Source: Renibacterium salmoninarum ATCC 33209
Lineage (GTDB): Bacteria; Actinomycetota; Actinomycetes; Actinomycetales; Micrococcaceae
Assembly: GCF_000018885.1 (NCBI RefSeq)
Contig: NC_010168.1
Span: 1,984,001-2,048,000, forward strand
Length of the DNA: 64,000 nt
Direction: 5' to 3'
The notes beneath the pieces were generated by a model. The model was not told the origin of the DNA. It saw only the letters and a program-made list of their open reading frames with translations, and made no database searches. Made by a program: the position numbers and the translations under genes. Shown here one piece after another: positions 10,057-20,343 of this stretch; the stretch's first letter is position 1, and the number at the start of each line of letters is the position of its first letter.

Positions 10057-10868
10057 GCGTGCGGATCAATGTCCACCCCAGTTTCGACGTTCTAGCTGCC
10101 ACCACAGCGGCACGAATAATCACCAAGCTTCTAGATACCCAAAACGAACGTGGCGAGGCCACTGTGGTGCTGACAGGCGGCACAGTGGGCATAGCTACGT
10201 TGAAAGCCATCGTCGACTCGCCTGCGTGCGAGGCTGCGAACTGGGCCAAGGTCAATTTTTGGTGGGGTGACGAACGATTCCTCCCGGCCGGGGATCCAGA
10301 CACTAATGCCCAACAAGCTCAGGAAGCGTTGCTGTCGCACATTGGTGTTGACCCGAGCCGAGTTCATCCGATGGGTGGCCCCGATCGGTTTGCCACGCCG
10401 GAAGAATCAGCGGCTGATTATGCTCGGGAGTTGGCTGAAGCTGCCGCCGCGCAAAGTCATGATGACGACGGCGCAGATCTGGACACCAAGGCTTTGCTTT
10501 GGCGTGCCATGCCGCAGATAGATGTGTTGTTGCTCGGAATTGGGCCGGATGCGCATATCGCGTCCCTTTTCCCCGAAATCGCCGGAATCAGGGTCAAGGA
10601 TTCGTTGGTGGTTGGCGTGCAGAATTCGCCTAAGCCGCCGCCGCTGCGCGTCTCGCTGACGTTACCCGCAATCAATTCCGCACACGAAGTCTGGATGGTT
10701 GCTGCTGGCAGCGACAAAGCAGACGCGGTCGGTCTGGCGCTGGCTGGAGCTAATCCAGTGCAGGTTCCTGCCGCTGGACCTGCGGGCCAGTCCAAGACGC
10801 TGTGGCTTATTGATCAGGACGCAGCTGCGAAGGTACCGGAAAACTTAATGCTCAACGGCTCACACTAA
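10053..10868 (+). CDS. pgl: 6-phosphogluconolactonase
   Basis: Hydrolyses 6-phosphogluconolactone to 6-phosphogluconate. The 271-residue protein has the NagB/Pgl fold motifs: a LTGGTVGI loop near 42-49, WWGDERFLP near 70-78 and LLLGIGPDAHIASLFP near 158-173. It is the last gene of the operon. No clear terminator follows; the next open frame starts only 40 bases later. Confidence 0.95.
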   Translation: MSVRINVHPSFDVLAATTAARIITKLLDTQNERGEATVVLTGGTVGIATLKAIVDSPACEAANWAKVNFWWGDERFLPAGDPDTNAQQAQEALLSHIGVDPSRVHPMGGPDRFATPEESAADYARELAEAAAAQSHDDDGADLDTKALLWRAMPQIDVLLLGIGPDAHIASLFPEIAGIRVKDSLVVGVQNSPKPPPLRVSLTLPAINSAHEVWMVAAGSDKADAVGLALAGANPVQVPAAGPAGQSKTLWLIDQDAAAKVPENLMLNGSH

Positions 10869-10908
10869 GCGCCCTTCGGGTTAAGTTTCCTCGGGCTAGG
10901 ATTGTGCA

Positions 10909-11699
10909 ATGGCGCAAGGCGAGCACTCCAGCGAACGACTGGCAATCCTGGACACCTTCGTCGTCGCTAGTGTACTGACTGTTGCCGCTATCAGGCTTTT
11001 TCTGGTGATCACTGGATTCCCCAGCATGGGTGGTGCCTTTTTCCATATTGCGCACGTGCTCTGGGGCGGTGCAGGACTCACCGCTGTATTATTGATCAGC
11101 CTGCTCGCCAAAGAACCCAAACGCCAGCTCATTGCGATACTCGGCGGGCTGGGATTCGGTTTTTCATTGACGAAATCGGCAAGTTTGCAACTCGGGCAAA
11201 CGACTATTTCTACCGTGATGCCTTTTTGTTGATGTATTTGTCGTTGCTATTGCTTTGGTCCGCAGCTCGACTGATAATCGTCCGGTCCGAACAACTCAGC
11301 TTCTTCTCCCCCGCCGAATGGCCGCGCCGTACAGTCTCCAAAGCGATAATTCTTGGCTGGTGCCTCGTCCAGACTCTCGGCACCGCAGTGCTGCTGGCTT
11401 TTGCCACTGCTGGTCAGCTCACGGAGCTACCTGCCGCAGCACATATCGCCTTGGTATTGCTCGCCGCCCATTCGGTCTTCGCTCTCGTGGCAGTGTTCTG
11501 CTACCCGCGAAATCCGATCCGATCCGGCAAACTACTGCGCTATGCAACACTGGCCCATCTGCTGTTTGTGGTGCCAGCATTTTTCTTTGATTATCCCTTC
11601 GCGGCGTTAGTTGGCGCTGGCATTGACGTTGCCATCATCATTGGCCTATCCAAGGTCTCATTCGCGACCTTGTTTCGTCGCCTGGTAGTACACCGCTAG
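10909..11699 (+). pseudogene. Frameshifted multi-pass membrane protein
   Basis: Two frames together encode a hydrophobic protein of about 263 residues that I do not recognise by function. The first frame (from ATG 10909) carries three membrane helices and runs out near 11160; the second continues with helices to 11699. Adding one T to the five-T run at 11160-11164 joins them as GFGFFIDEIGKF, which reads naturally. So either a single-T deletion has inactivated the gene or the base was missed in sequencing. It follows pgl closely and is convergent with secG across a hairpin terminator. Confidence 0.7.
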
Positions 11700-11727
11700 G
11701 CTCGCCACCCATTAGCCTGGCAACAGC

Positions 11728-11761
11728 AAAGCCCCATTCGGCCGAGGCCAAATGGGGCTTT
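11728..11761. terminator. Bidirectional hairpin terminator
   Basis: An 11-base perfect stem (AAAGCCCCATT paired with AATGGGGCTTT) with a 12-base GC-rich loop lies between the convergent membrane pseudogene and secG. Each strand ends the stem with TTT, so it can stop transcription both ways, although the T tracts are short. Confidence 0.75.
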
Positions 11762-11782
11762 AGAAGCTGCGTTGAGAAAAGC

Positions 11783-12034
11783 TCAGGCAACCGTTGAGAA
11801 CTTGATAACCAAACCAAGGGCAACGATCACAACGCCCCAAGTCAGACCAAGAATTACCGTGAAACGGTTGAGGTTCTTTTCAGCCACGCCGGAGGACCCC
11901 AGCGATGACGACATACCGCCGCCGAACATATCCGAAAGGCCTCCACCGCGGCCTTTGTGCAGCAGGATCAGCAGGGTGAGCAACAACGATGTAATGCCCA
12001 GCAGAATCTGCAGGATGATGGTGAGAACTTGCAC
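11783..12034 (-). CDS. secG: Preprotein translocase subunit SecG
   Basis: Small membrane partner of SecYE in protein export. I place the start at GTG 12034 because a strong GGAAGGG lies five bases before it; an earlier ATG at 12058 would add eight residues that cover this ribosome site. The 83-residue product has two membrane helices flanking a KGRGGGLSDMFGGG loop that is typical of SecG. It follows tpiA on the minus strand, the usual actinobacterial order (gap-pgk-tpiA-secG), and ends at the bidirectional hairpin. Confidence 0.93.
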   Translation of the reverse strand: MQVLTIILQILLGITSLLLTLLILLHKGRGGGLSDMFGGGMSSSLGSSGVAEKNLNRFTVILGLTWGVVIVALGLVIKFSTVA

Positions 12035-12083
12035 AGTAGCCCTTCCGCGGTGAACCAAGCTGGTCGCTTGGTTGAAAAACTGT

Positions 12084-12899
12084 TCAGTCAGTCAGAAGAT
12101 GTGACTCGAACCTGACAATATTAGCAAACTCAGCTGGTTCCAAACTCGCACCGCCGACCAACACGCCATCGACGTCGCGCTCACGCAAGATCGTCGCGAC
12201 ATTATTCGCCTTAACCGAGCCGCCGTAAAGCAACCGAATCTTATCTGCGATCGCTTGATCGAAGAGTTCTACGAGCTCGGCGCGGATCGCTGCACACATT
12301 TCTTGGGCGTCCTGCGGACCTGCAACTTCTCCGGTACCAATCGCCCAGACGGGCTCGTAGGCAATGACCAGTTCTGCGGCCTGCTCCTCACTCAATCCAG
12401 CAACATCGGCCCGAACCTGAGCCAGCGTGTGCTCAACGTGCGTGCCTGCTTGCCGAATCTCTAAGCCTTCGCCGACGCACAGAATTGGTGTGACCTTGTG
12501 CTTATAGGCGGCTTTGAGTTTTCGGTTGAGAAGTTCATCAGATTCTTGGTGAATCGTCCGTCGCTCGCTGTGTCCAACAAGAACATAACGGCAGCCCAGC
12601 TTGGCTAAAAAGGCGCCAGAAATATCTCCGGTATATGCGCCGGAATCCTGGTCCGATAAGTCTTGACCGCCATAAACAATCTTCAGCTGGTCGCCCTGGA
12701 CTAAGGTTTGCACGCCGCGCAAATCAGTAGATGGCGGGAAAACCGCTACCTCCACCCGACTGTAGTCATGCTTCGCATCAGAGAGGGTCCAGGCCAGCTT
12801 CTGTAGCAAGGTGATGCCCTGGACATGGTCCATGTTCATCTTCCAATTGCCAGCAATGAGCGGAGTGCGGTCAAATTTGCCATTTGTCGATGTGGTCAC
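12084..12899 (-). CDS. tpiA: Triosephosphate isomerase
   Basis: Interconverts dihydroxyacetone phosphate and glyceraldehyde 3-phosphate. The 271 residues include the N-terminal GNWKMN (17-22), LVGHSERR with the catalytic His near 111-118, and [12 protein letters not shown] near 184-195 with the catalytic Glu. The start is GTG at 12899 with an AGGATG ribosome site. In relatives this gene directly follows pgk; here 9.4 kb of accessory genes lie between, so tpiA must rely on another promoter. Confidence 0.96.
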   Translation of the reverse strand: MTTSTNGKFDRTPLIAGNWKMNMDHVQGITLLQKLAWTLSDAKHDYSRVEVAVFPPSTDLRGVQTLVQGDQLKIVYGGQDLSDQDSGAYTGDISGAFLAKLGCRYVLVGHSERRTIHQESDELLNRKLKAAYKHKVTPILCVGEGLEIRQAGTHVEHTLAQVRADVAGLSEEQAAELVIAYEPVWAIGTGEVAGPQDAQEMCAAIRAELVELFDQAIADKIRLLYGGSVKANNVATILRERDVDGVLVGGASLEPAEFANIVRFESHLLTD

Positions 12900-12927
12900 A
12901 ACCCCATCCTAATGCGAATTTGCGCCC

Positions 12928-13886
12928 TCACGATTCTGGTAGGCCCGGCGGATTGGTTTTCGATTCCGGGATTGCTTCGCTAGCTAGCCCCCAGCGATCC
13001 AAGATCTTAGCGTAGGCTCCGTCCTTGATCAAGCCATTGAGCGCAGCAGTAAAGGCCGCATTACTAGCTACCGCTATCTCTGCGGTCAGCGGCCAGTCAC
13101 CGGGAACAAGACCTACCAGCTTTGTCTTGGCATTGAGCGCGGCTTTGTATACGCCCATCGCATTTGGACCAAAGGTGAGATCCGAACGACCGGATTGGAG
13201 TGCAAGATCCGCGGCAGAGACGTCGTCATAATATTGAAACTCCACCGCGGGCAATCCTGATGCCTTATTTTGCGCGTCCCAGGCCAAAAGAACTTTCTCT
13301 TGGTTGGTGCCGGAACTGACGATGATCCGCTTACCGGCTACGTCCGCTGCTCCACTGATCTTGCTGATATTGCTGTCGGATTTGGCATAAAATCCCAGCT
13401 GATCCTGGCGGTAAGTTGAGAAGTCGAATCGTTCTTTGCGTTCTTCCGTCACGGTCACATTGGAAATCACCGCGTCGTACTTCCCCGAGCCTAAGCCCAG
13501 CGGCCAATCAGCCCAGGAGGTCGCTTGCAACTCAAGCTTCAGGCCGAGCGCATCTGCTACCGCTTGCGCAATTGCGGGCTCCGAGCCAACGATAGTTTTG
13601 TTATCGGTGGCAAAAAGCCTAGCGGCACTGCGCCGACGGCGTTGGCCACGGTTAGTTTTCCGCGTGCACGAAGTTCAGCGGGTAATTGATCTGCCGCAGC
13701 TTGGTTGAGCTGGGCTCGGATAGGTTCAGCGCTGGCAGCCTGCGCAACAGGAGTCAAGGCAGCTGCGGTCGTCTCAGTTTTGCTGCTGTTTCCAGGATCG
13801 GAGCACGCAGCAAGACTAAGGCCCAATGAAAGCAATACCGCGATGGTAGCCACACTGCGGGCGCGGCTCAGGTGGTGAATTTTCAC
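12928..13886 (-). pseudogene. Amino-acid ABC transporter substrate-binding lipoprotein 1 (frameshifted)
   Basis: Periplasmic-type binding protein (SBP_bac_3 family) anchored as a lipoprotein: a signal peptide ends in the lipobox LAAC near residue 28. The N-terminal frame (from GTG 13886) stops making sense at the five-A run 13612-13616 (T run on the coding strand); the rest continues in another frame to 12928. One extra T restores PLGFFATDNKTIVGSE and gives 319 residues. The start overlaps the stop of the second binding protein (GTGA). The tandem paralogue upstream is the same length and broken at the same kind of site. Confidence 0.85.
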
Positions 13887-14841
13887 GATGTCACTTTCGA
13901 TTCTGGCAAAGCTTCCTCAGCGAGGCCCCAACGCGCCAACACCTTTGCGTAGCTGCCGTCCTTTATTGCCGAATTAATTGCCGCGGACAAGGCGGGTGCC
14001 AGTCCGTTACCTTTAGCAGTTGTGGCTGCCACCAATGTTTCATTGGGACAACCGGCGTTAACTTTGCCGACGATCTTGACTCCGGGGGCGGTGCTCTGCT
14101 GATAGACCGCGGTTGGATATGGCTGCAGTGAAGCGTCAATCCGACCCGCTTGCAGGCTCAGCAAAGTGTCGCTAGCACTACCGAATTGAACCAATTCAGC
14201 CGGCTTCTTCCCGGCCTTTTCTAACGTGGCATTCCAGGCGAGCAAGATTTTTTCTTGATTGGTGCCCGAGCCAACGGCAATTTTCAACCCAGCTACATCA
14301 TCTGCTGAATTGAGCTTGGCCTGTGACGAGCTGGCTGCGACGAAGCCCATATATGCGGCGCGATAGCTCGCGAAATCAAAAAAAGCTTCTTCCGTTCGTC
14401 ATTAATTCCAACGTTGGAGAAGACCAAATTATAAGCGCCGGATTGGGTTTTCAGCGGCCAGCTCTCCCACGAGGTCACCTGCAGATCGAGGCTGAGCCCT
14501 AACTTATCTGCGACCAGTTGCGCCAGATCAATTTCCGATCCGATCACCGTATTGTCATCGGTGGCGTGGAAACTCAAAGGTGCAGCCCCTGCTGTGGTCG
14601 CAACGACTAAAGAACGCCGGTCTTGAATCTTTTGCGGTAGCAGGGCCGAAACCGTTGGGTCCTTTTCGACTCGAATTCGGTTCTGATCCGGGCTGGTGTT
14701 AATACTGGGTGACGTTGTGCTGCCGACGGCGCCTGCAGGCTTGGCCGACACCGGGTCAGGGCTGCCGCAAGCGCTGGGTGAAGATAAACCTAGCGAAAGC
14801 AGCCCCACCGCTATCGCTATTGGTACGAGTTTGCGATTCAT
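13883..14841 (-). pseudogene. Amino-acid ABC transporter substrate-binding lipoprotein 2 (frameshifted)
   Basis: Second solute-binding lipoprotein, paralogous to its neighbour, with a signal peptide and a cysteine near residue 25 as the likely lipid site. The first frame runs through APLSFHATDDNTVIGSE and breaks at a seven-A run (14378-14384); the second frame carries the C-terminal lobe. Eight T on the coding strand would give KLFFDFASYR and an uninterrupted 319 residues. Two binding proteins with one transporter recall TcyJ and TcyK of Bacillus. Confidence 0.85.
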
Positions 14842-14849
14842 GATGCCTT

Positions 14850-15651
14850 TCAGAGCACCTTAGCCAAAAGGCTTGGGCCCGCGGATGTGCTTCGGTACTG
14901 AAGAGGTGTTGCGGAGTGCCCTGGTCAATGATCCGGCCGTCGTCCATAAAGACGATGCGATCGGCTATTTCTCGAGCAAAGCCGATTTCATGGCTAACGA
15001 TGATCAAAGTCTTCCCACTCCTTGCGAGGTCTTTGATCACATCAAGTACTTCTTTGACTAACTCCGGGTCGAGCGCCGAAGTCGGTTCATCGAAAAGCAA
15101 CACCTTTGGCTCCAAGGCCAGCGATCTGGCGATAGCAACGCGTTGTTGTTGTCCACCGGATAGCTGGCGCGGGTATGCCTGCGCTCGATCTTTCAGGCCA
15201 ACCCGATCCAATAATTCCAGCGCTCTAGCTTGCGCGACGGCTTTTGACTGGCCTAAAGCAGCAATGGGCGCTTCAACGATGTTCTCCAGCACGCTCAAGT
15301 GCGGAAACAGGTTGAAGTTCTGGAAAACCATCCCTAACTTGGGTACGTTGACGCAGCACCTCACGCTCAGGAAGTTCGTGCAAGGTAAAAGTTTCGTTAC
15401 CACTTCGATCTTTTTTACTGTGCCGGCGGTAACCAACAAGTTCACCATCAATATCGATGCTGCCTCTGTCTAACTTCTCCAGGTGATTAATAGTCCGCAG
15501 CAATGTCGATTTTCCTGAGCCAGAAGGCCCCAAAATCATGGTCACCTCGCCGGGGGGCAATCTGCAAATCGATTCCTCGAAGGACTTCAACTCCGGCGAA
15601 GCTCTTGTGCACCGCCGCAATGTTGACCCGGCCTTGGCTGGTGATCGTCAT
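14850..15651 (-). pseudogene. Polar amino-acid ABC transporter ATP-binding protein (three frameshifts)
   Basis: ATPase of the HisP/GlnQ class. Walker [10 protein letters not shown], the signature LSGGQQQR and Walker B VLLFDEPTSALDPE are all present but in different frames. Lesions: an extra base in the six-G run 15552-15557 (before Walker A), an extra base near 15336-15343 (before [10 protein letters not shown]) and a missing base in the four-A run 14866-14869 (last codons). Correcting all three gives 266 residues from ATG 15651, whose ATGA overlaps the corrected permease stop. This is the most damaged gene of the window and should be inactive. Confidence 0.85.
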
Positions 15652-16632
15652 CGCCCATCCCCTGATCCTCGTACGGCTGAGATCAATCCAGGGGCCTTGA
15701 GCGCGGCCCGAAGCCGTTGCCAGGGGGTTGGCGGAATGGTACGTAGCGCCCCGCGAAAATCGCCGCTCAATGTAGTACTGCGCCACGCTCAATACCGAGG
15801 TAATCAATACGTACCAAAGTGTGGCTACTAAGAGTAGTGGGATGACTTGCTGGGTGCGGTTATAGACCACTTGAATGGTGTAGAAAAGCTCGCTGTACGC
15901 CAAGACATAGACGACCGATGTTCCTTTCACCAAACCGATAATCTCGTTAAAGGCGCTAGGCAAAATTGCCCGTAATGCTTGGGGCAACACGATCCGCAAT
16001 GCTCGACGGCTCCGCGGAATACCCAAGGCAGCCGCGGCTTCCAATTGCCCCTGGTCTACCGAAAGGATTCCGCCCCGGATAATCTCGGCCGAATAGGCGG
16101 CCTGATGCAGAGTCAGTCCCAGAACCGCGGCGGCAAATTGACTAATCAGGGTGGTAGTTTGCACTTCAAAAAAGACCGGGCCAAAAGGCACTCCGAGCTG
16201 GATCTTTTCGTAGAGGTAACCCAAGTTGTACCAAAGAAGCAGCTGCACCAATAGCGGCACTGAGCGAAATATCCAGGTGTAAGCCCAAGACACCGTCCAA
16301 AGCAGCGGTGAGCTAGATATCCGCATCAAAGCAAGCAAGAAGCCGAGTACGAATCCGGAACTGCCAGCAATTACCGTGAGCAAAAGCGTCGAGCCAAGAC
16401 CACGAATCACCGACTCAGCGGTAAACCATTGCGCCACCACAGCCCATTCCCAACGCGGGTTGGCGAGCAATGACCAGGCTAGTGGCGCCAGCAGCAAGGC
16501 TACGAGCACCGTCGCAATAATGCGTCCTGGATGCCGGGTGGGGACGATTTTTGCTGGCGGTGCATTGCTCGTTATTGGCGAGTTGATCTCCGGTGATGCC
16601 TGGGCTGTCGCCCTCAGCAGGGTGCTACTCAT
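15648..16632 (-). pseudogene. Amino-acid ABC transporter permease (3' frameshift)
   Basis: HisM/GlnP-type membrane subunit with about five or six helices; the conserved cytoplasmic loop EAAAALGIPRSRRALRIVLP, which contacts the ATPase, is intact near residue 200. The open frame runs on past its natural end into the ATPase gene to 15487. Removing one base from the five-G run 15723-15727 gives NPWQRLRAALK and a stop at 15648 overlapping the ATPase ATG (ATGA). The lesion affects only the tail, so the membrane part could still be made as a fusion of 381 residues. Its own ATG overlaps the GNAT stop. Confidence 0.8.
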
Positions 16633-17123
16633 GCGTTCAGCTCCTTTCGGAATGGCAGATTCCAGACCGACTCTGGATCAACAGAGAGATCAAATTGCGG
16701 CAGGTAGCCAGCCGCCAGATAAAGTTCCTTCGCTTCCGGCTGGCGCGGGCCGGTGGTCAGGTAGATTCGCTGATAACCTCGGCTTTGCGCCTCAGATTCA
16801 AGCTCGTGTAATACTCGTTGCGCCAGACCTTGCCGCCGGTGCGATGAATGCGTCCAGATCCGTTTCAATTCGGCAGTCCGCTCGTCGTATTTCCGAAAGG
16901 CTCCACCGGCGATCGGCTCACCATCAGCCAGCAACAGGATGAACGCGCCATGCGGTGCAGCAAACTCGATTTCTGGGTATTCGACCAGTTCACGGTGTAT
17001 TTCCGCTAAGGGATGCCCATATCGGTTGCTATATTCCACTGACAGCTCGGCAAATAGCGGCGCTAGCAGCGGGTCCTTTTGGCCAACAATGATGACTTGA
17101 ACGGTGGAGGTATCAGCCGTCAT
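16629..17123 (-). CDS. GNAT-family N-acetyltransferase
   Basis: Acetyl-CoA dependent acetyltransferase of 164 residues. The acetyl-CoA loop HSSHRRQGLAQRVL (about 91-104) has the R-x-x-G-x-A pattern of the fold. It starts one base after the stop of an LLM monooxygenase and its stop overlaps the permease ATG, so it is inside the transporter-monooxygenase operon. In the Bacillus ytmI and yxe operons a GNAT enzyme N-acetylates S-modified cysteines before oxidation; by analogy this may do the same, but that is inference from neighbours. One of three intact genes of the block. Confidence 0.85.
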   Translation of the reverse strand: MTADTSTVQVIIVGQKDPLLAPLFAELSVEYSNRYGHPLAEIHRELVEYPEIEFAAPHGAFILLLADGEPIAGGAFRKYDERTAELKRIWTHSSHRRQGLAQRVLHELESEAQSRGYQRIYLTTGPRQPEAKELYLAAGYLPQFDLSVDPESVWNLPFRKELNA

Positions 17124-17124
17124 T

Positions 17125-18217
17125 TTAGGCCACCGCAGCAGTCTGACCGCGGTCGAGACCTAACCGAGCGGCTTCCTGCCGAACGAGCGGAATGACATAA
17201 TTCCCGAAGTCTTCCGCATCTTGCAGGGTGTCGTAACCTCGCACCGAAATGATATCTACGCCAATTTTGAGATACTCCACCAGGGCTTCGGCAACAATTT
17301 CTGGCGTGCCTACTAAGGCATTTGAATTACCGCCGCCAGTCAACTGCGCAGTTTTCTTCCATAGAGCCGCACCAAATTTTTCACCTTGTTCGGCAAGCTT
17401 CAACAACCGCTGAGAACCACTATTTTCGGGTTCGGTCAGCGATCGGCGATGCCGGAAGACCGTCGCGCCCTTGACTCTTTCTTCGAGCCTTGTGGCGATC
17501 TCCTCAGCACGCTGCCATGCCTTCTCTTGCGTCGTGGCCAAAATAGGCCGGAACGCGATCTGAATTCGTGGCGCCTCAGTACGGCCTGCATCTAGCGCAG
17601 CTTGACGAATCGAACCGATCTGCTCCGCGGTGCCTTCTAACGTCTCGCCCCACAAGGCAAAAACATCGGATTCGGCAGCACCGATCCGGTAAGCAGCAGG
17701 AGAAGAACCGCCAAACGAGATGAGCGGCCGAGGTTGTTGAAGCGGCTGAAAGTCGAGAGCAAAATCTTGCAGCTGGTAGTGCTGGCCGGCATAGTCAAAG
17801 CGCGCTTGCTCCGTCCAGGCCTTCTTAAATGATCTGTAGATACTCACCGGTACGGGCGTATCGCTCGTCTTTACTCAAATGATCGCCTTCGGCAGCTTGA
17901 TCCGCCGTTGACCCGCAGGTAATGAAGTGCACCGCTACCCGACCATCAGAAATGTGATCCAAAGTGGCGTAAGTCTTCGCAGCAAAAGTGGGTGCTGAGA
18001 CGTTCGGGCGATGAGCCACAAGCAGGCCAAGGCTCTGCGTATTAGCAGCTACGAAAGCAGCAGCCTGAGCCGGATCCGGGCTACCAGAGCTGTAAGCAAA
18101 AAGTACCCGAGTGAAGCCGTTATCCTCGTGCACTTTAGCCAGCTTCGCGGTATATTCGCGGTCAAAAACCGCCCCGCTACGCTGTTGAATTTCGGTGCCA
18201 TCATTTAGTGCACCCAT
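17125..18217 (-). pseudogene. LLM flavin-dependent monooxygenase, SsuD-like (frameshifted)
   Basis: Luciferase-like monooxygenase resembling alkanesulfonate monooxygenases: ATLDHISDGRVAVHFITCG followed by EGDHLSKDERYARTGEYL is typical SsuD wording. The frame breaks at an AAA run (17827-17829, coding TTT); removing one base gives EYLQIIKKAWTEQ and a 363-residue protein. The usual N-terminal wording SIDFLGMGALND begins four codons before the only available ATG (18217), and no start codon exists there although a GGGGAAGGAA ribosome site fits, so the start codon may also be lost. It precedes the GNAT gene by one base. Confidence 0.8.
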
Positions 18218-18497
18218 GCCTAGAAAATCGATACTCGCTGCTTTTCCTTCCCCTCAACCCTGCTGGTGGCTCGAAGCTACGGTCCAGAAGATGCTGCGGT
18301 CAAAGATGGTGACTTCTTCGGTCTCTCTGCGTCGCTGAGCGTCTTCAGATTGCTTCGAATGACGCCAAATCTGCGCTTGCCTGCAGTCTTCATTACCGAG
18401 CATTACCAAGATTTACTGTCCGTAAACGGGCGCTGGCGGCATAGTTCTGAAGCACGTACAGTCCTGGCAGAACAGCAAGTCAGCAGCCGGGGGAAAT
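18218..18497. other. Divergent promoter region of the LLM/transporter block
   Basis: A 280-base gap between the SsuD-like gene (minus) and the FAD/NAD(P)-binding gene (plus). It should hold promoters for both arms. On the plus strand a GGGGGAAAT lies next to ATG 18498. No operator or riboswitch could be identified, and the open frame crossing it looks non-coding. Confidence 0.4.
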
Positions 18498-20343
18498 ATG
18501 CAAAGTCAGTGGGAGTCAAGCATCGCCTTCATTGGTGGCGGACCAAGAACCACTGGAATCCTGGAACGCTTGGCCAAGAATTCTGACAGTAGTACCGCGG
18601 CACTCACCGTCCATATCGTAGAGCCCTTCGAACCAGGATCCGGCCGAATCTGGCGGCGCGAACAATCCCCGTTACTGAAACTAAATTCGCTCGCCGCCGA
18701 TGTCACTATGTTTACCGATTCCAGCGTGCAGATGGCTGGCCCTGCTGCCCCTGGCCCTTCACTGATTGAATGGGCCGTCGGTATCCGTCAGGGCAGTATC
18801 ACCGACGTACCGGTGTGGGAGACGGCGGTCCAACGTGAACTGGAATCATTAGAACCGGATAGTTTCCCCACTCGAATTCTGCAAGCGCGCTACCTGCAAT
18901 GGTGTTACGCCCGCGCGGTACGTGCTCTGCCACCGCAGATCGAAGTCCGAATACATCGATGCCTTGCCGAATCGATTGAAATCCTCGACGACGGTAAGCA
19001 TCGGGTTCGCCTCTCAGCCGGCTTTGAGCCACTGATTGTCGATGCGGTAGTTCTTGCCACAGGCCACAGCGAGCCACAGCGAGCCACAGGCAACGCCTGG
19101 TCCACTGAGCGGCTTCGCGGCACGCCACGGGAATTGGTATCAACCACCTTCTTACACCGCAGACACTGATTACTCGGCGTTGGAACCCGGTCAAGACGCC
19201 ATAGTTCGTGGCATGGGCCTGGCCTTTATCGACCTCATCGTTTTGCTTATGCAGGGTCGCGGTGGCCGCTTTTCCGAGACCTCCGAAGGCTTGCGTTATT
19301 TGCCTTCGGGTGAAGAACCACGTCTATTCGTTGGTTCTCGACGCGGTGTCCCCTACCGCTCTAAACCAATACCAATACTTCGAGGTGAGCCAGCCAGCGT
19401 CCGGTACCTGACGCCGTCGGCCGTTGCAGAATTGTTGAGCGTTCACTCAACCCTCGATTTTGAATCGCATCTGCGCCCGCTTATGGTCCGAGAATTGGCC
19501 TACGGCCACTACCGTGAAATAGGTACTGGTCATCCACATCGGCTCAAGGTTCCCTGGTCTGAGCTGCAATCCGCTCTTGATCGAAATGCCGATCCGCTGG
19601 AATTAAGCAGTATGCTCAAGGACCCCCAAGACCTGCTCGACCTAGATACCTTGGCTTACCCGTTGCGCGGCGCGGACGTACCGGACCTACAGCATTGGAT
19701 GGCCCAGCACATTGAAACCGATGTGCAAAAGCGAACCGACGACCTTCATTCAGAGAGCTTCGGCCTGTTCTTGGCAATTTTGGGCTGCCACGGGGTGCTT
19801 TCTGGAATTCCCCTTGACCGGCTAAGCCCTGCTTCGGCACAGGCCATCAGCGGAACCTGGCACTCGTTCTTCAGCTATCTAGCAAGTGGCCCACCGCCAG
19901 CTAGACTTCGTGAGCTACTGGCGCTGCAGAAAGCCGGATTGGTGCATTTTCTGGGCGCGGACCTTGAGGTCAGGTCCGACGAAGCGACTGGCCGTTTTAT
20001 CGCGCGTTCCGCGAGCTCCGGGGTTGCCCCAGTGTCAACCGACGTGCTTATCGACGCCTTTTTGCCAAGCCAGACTGTCGCAGTCACTGTTGACTCGCAG
20101 TCGCGGGTACTGGCGGAGAATGGCCAACCGGTCCCTGGCCGATTTGCGTTGGGCCCCTTCACCAGCGCGGTAAAGACCCGGGTCTTCAGCAGACCGCGCA
20201 GCAACGCACCCGGATTTCGAGAAAATGACGCCTTGGCGCGGCAGCTACTGGAGTTCTTTCGCGTCCAAGACAAGAGCTCGGCCTTGGACCAAGCAGCCGT
20301 ATTGCGCATATCGAATAGGCCCAGCCACGCGGTGACTCTTTAG
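18498..20343 (+). pseudogene. FAD/NAD(P)-binding protein (10-bp duplication frameshift)
   Basis: Large flavoprotein of the NAD_binding_9-like type. The N-terminal dinucleotide motif FIGGGPRTTG is at residues 11-20; VVLATGHSEPQ near 187 is the second conserved strand; the C-terminal half (PSYTADTDYSALEPGQDAIV onward) is in another frame. The break is a tandem duplication of 10 bases at 19063-19089. Deleting one unit gives ATGHSEPQATPGPLSGFAA and a 611-residue protein. It is the only plus-strand gene of the block. The reaction of this family is not known to me; it may supply an oxidation step beside the LLM enzymes. Confidence 0.8.
19063..19089. repeat. 10-bp tandem duplication inside the FAD/NAD(P)-binding gene
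   Basis: The unit GCCACAGCGA is present twice in tandem and followed by seven more matching bases (2.7 copies). The preceding GGCCACAG adds a partial match, which would favour strand slippage. One unit too many shifts the frame by one base; this is the sole lesion found in the gene. Confidence 0.92.

Noticed and set aside
15487..16632. A designed permease-ATPase fusion
   Set aside because: The fused part stops before Walker A and the alternative frame restores a normal permease end with ATGA overlap, so it is a frameshift by-product.
18266..18586. 106-codon plus-strand frame in the divergent gap
   Set aside because: No recognisable protein character, overlaps the better supported FAD/NAD(P)-binding start at 18498.
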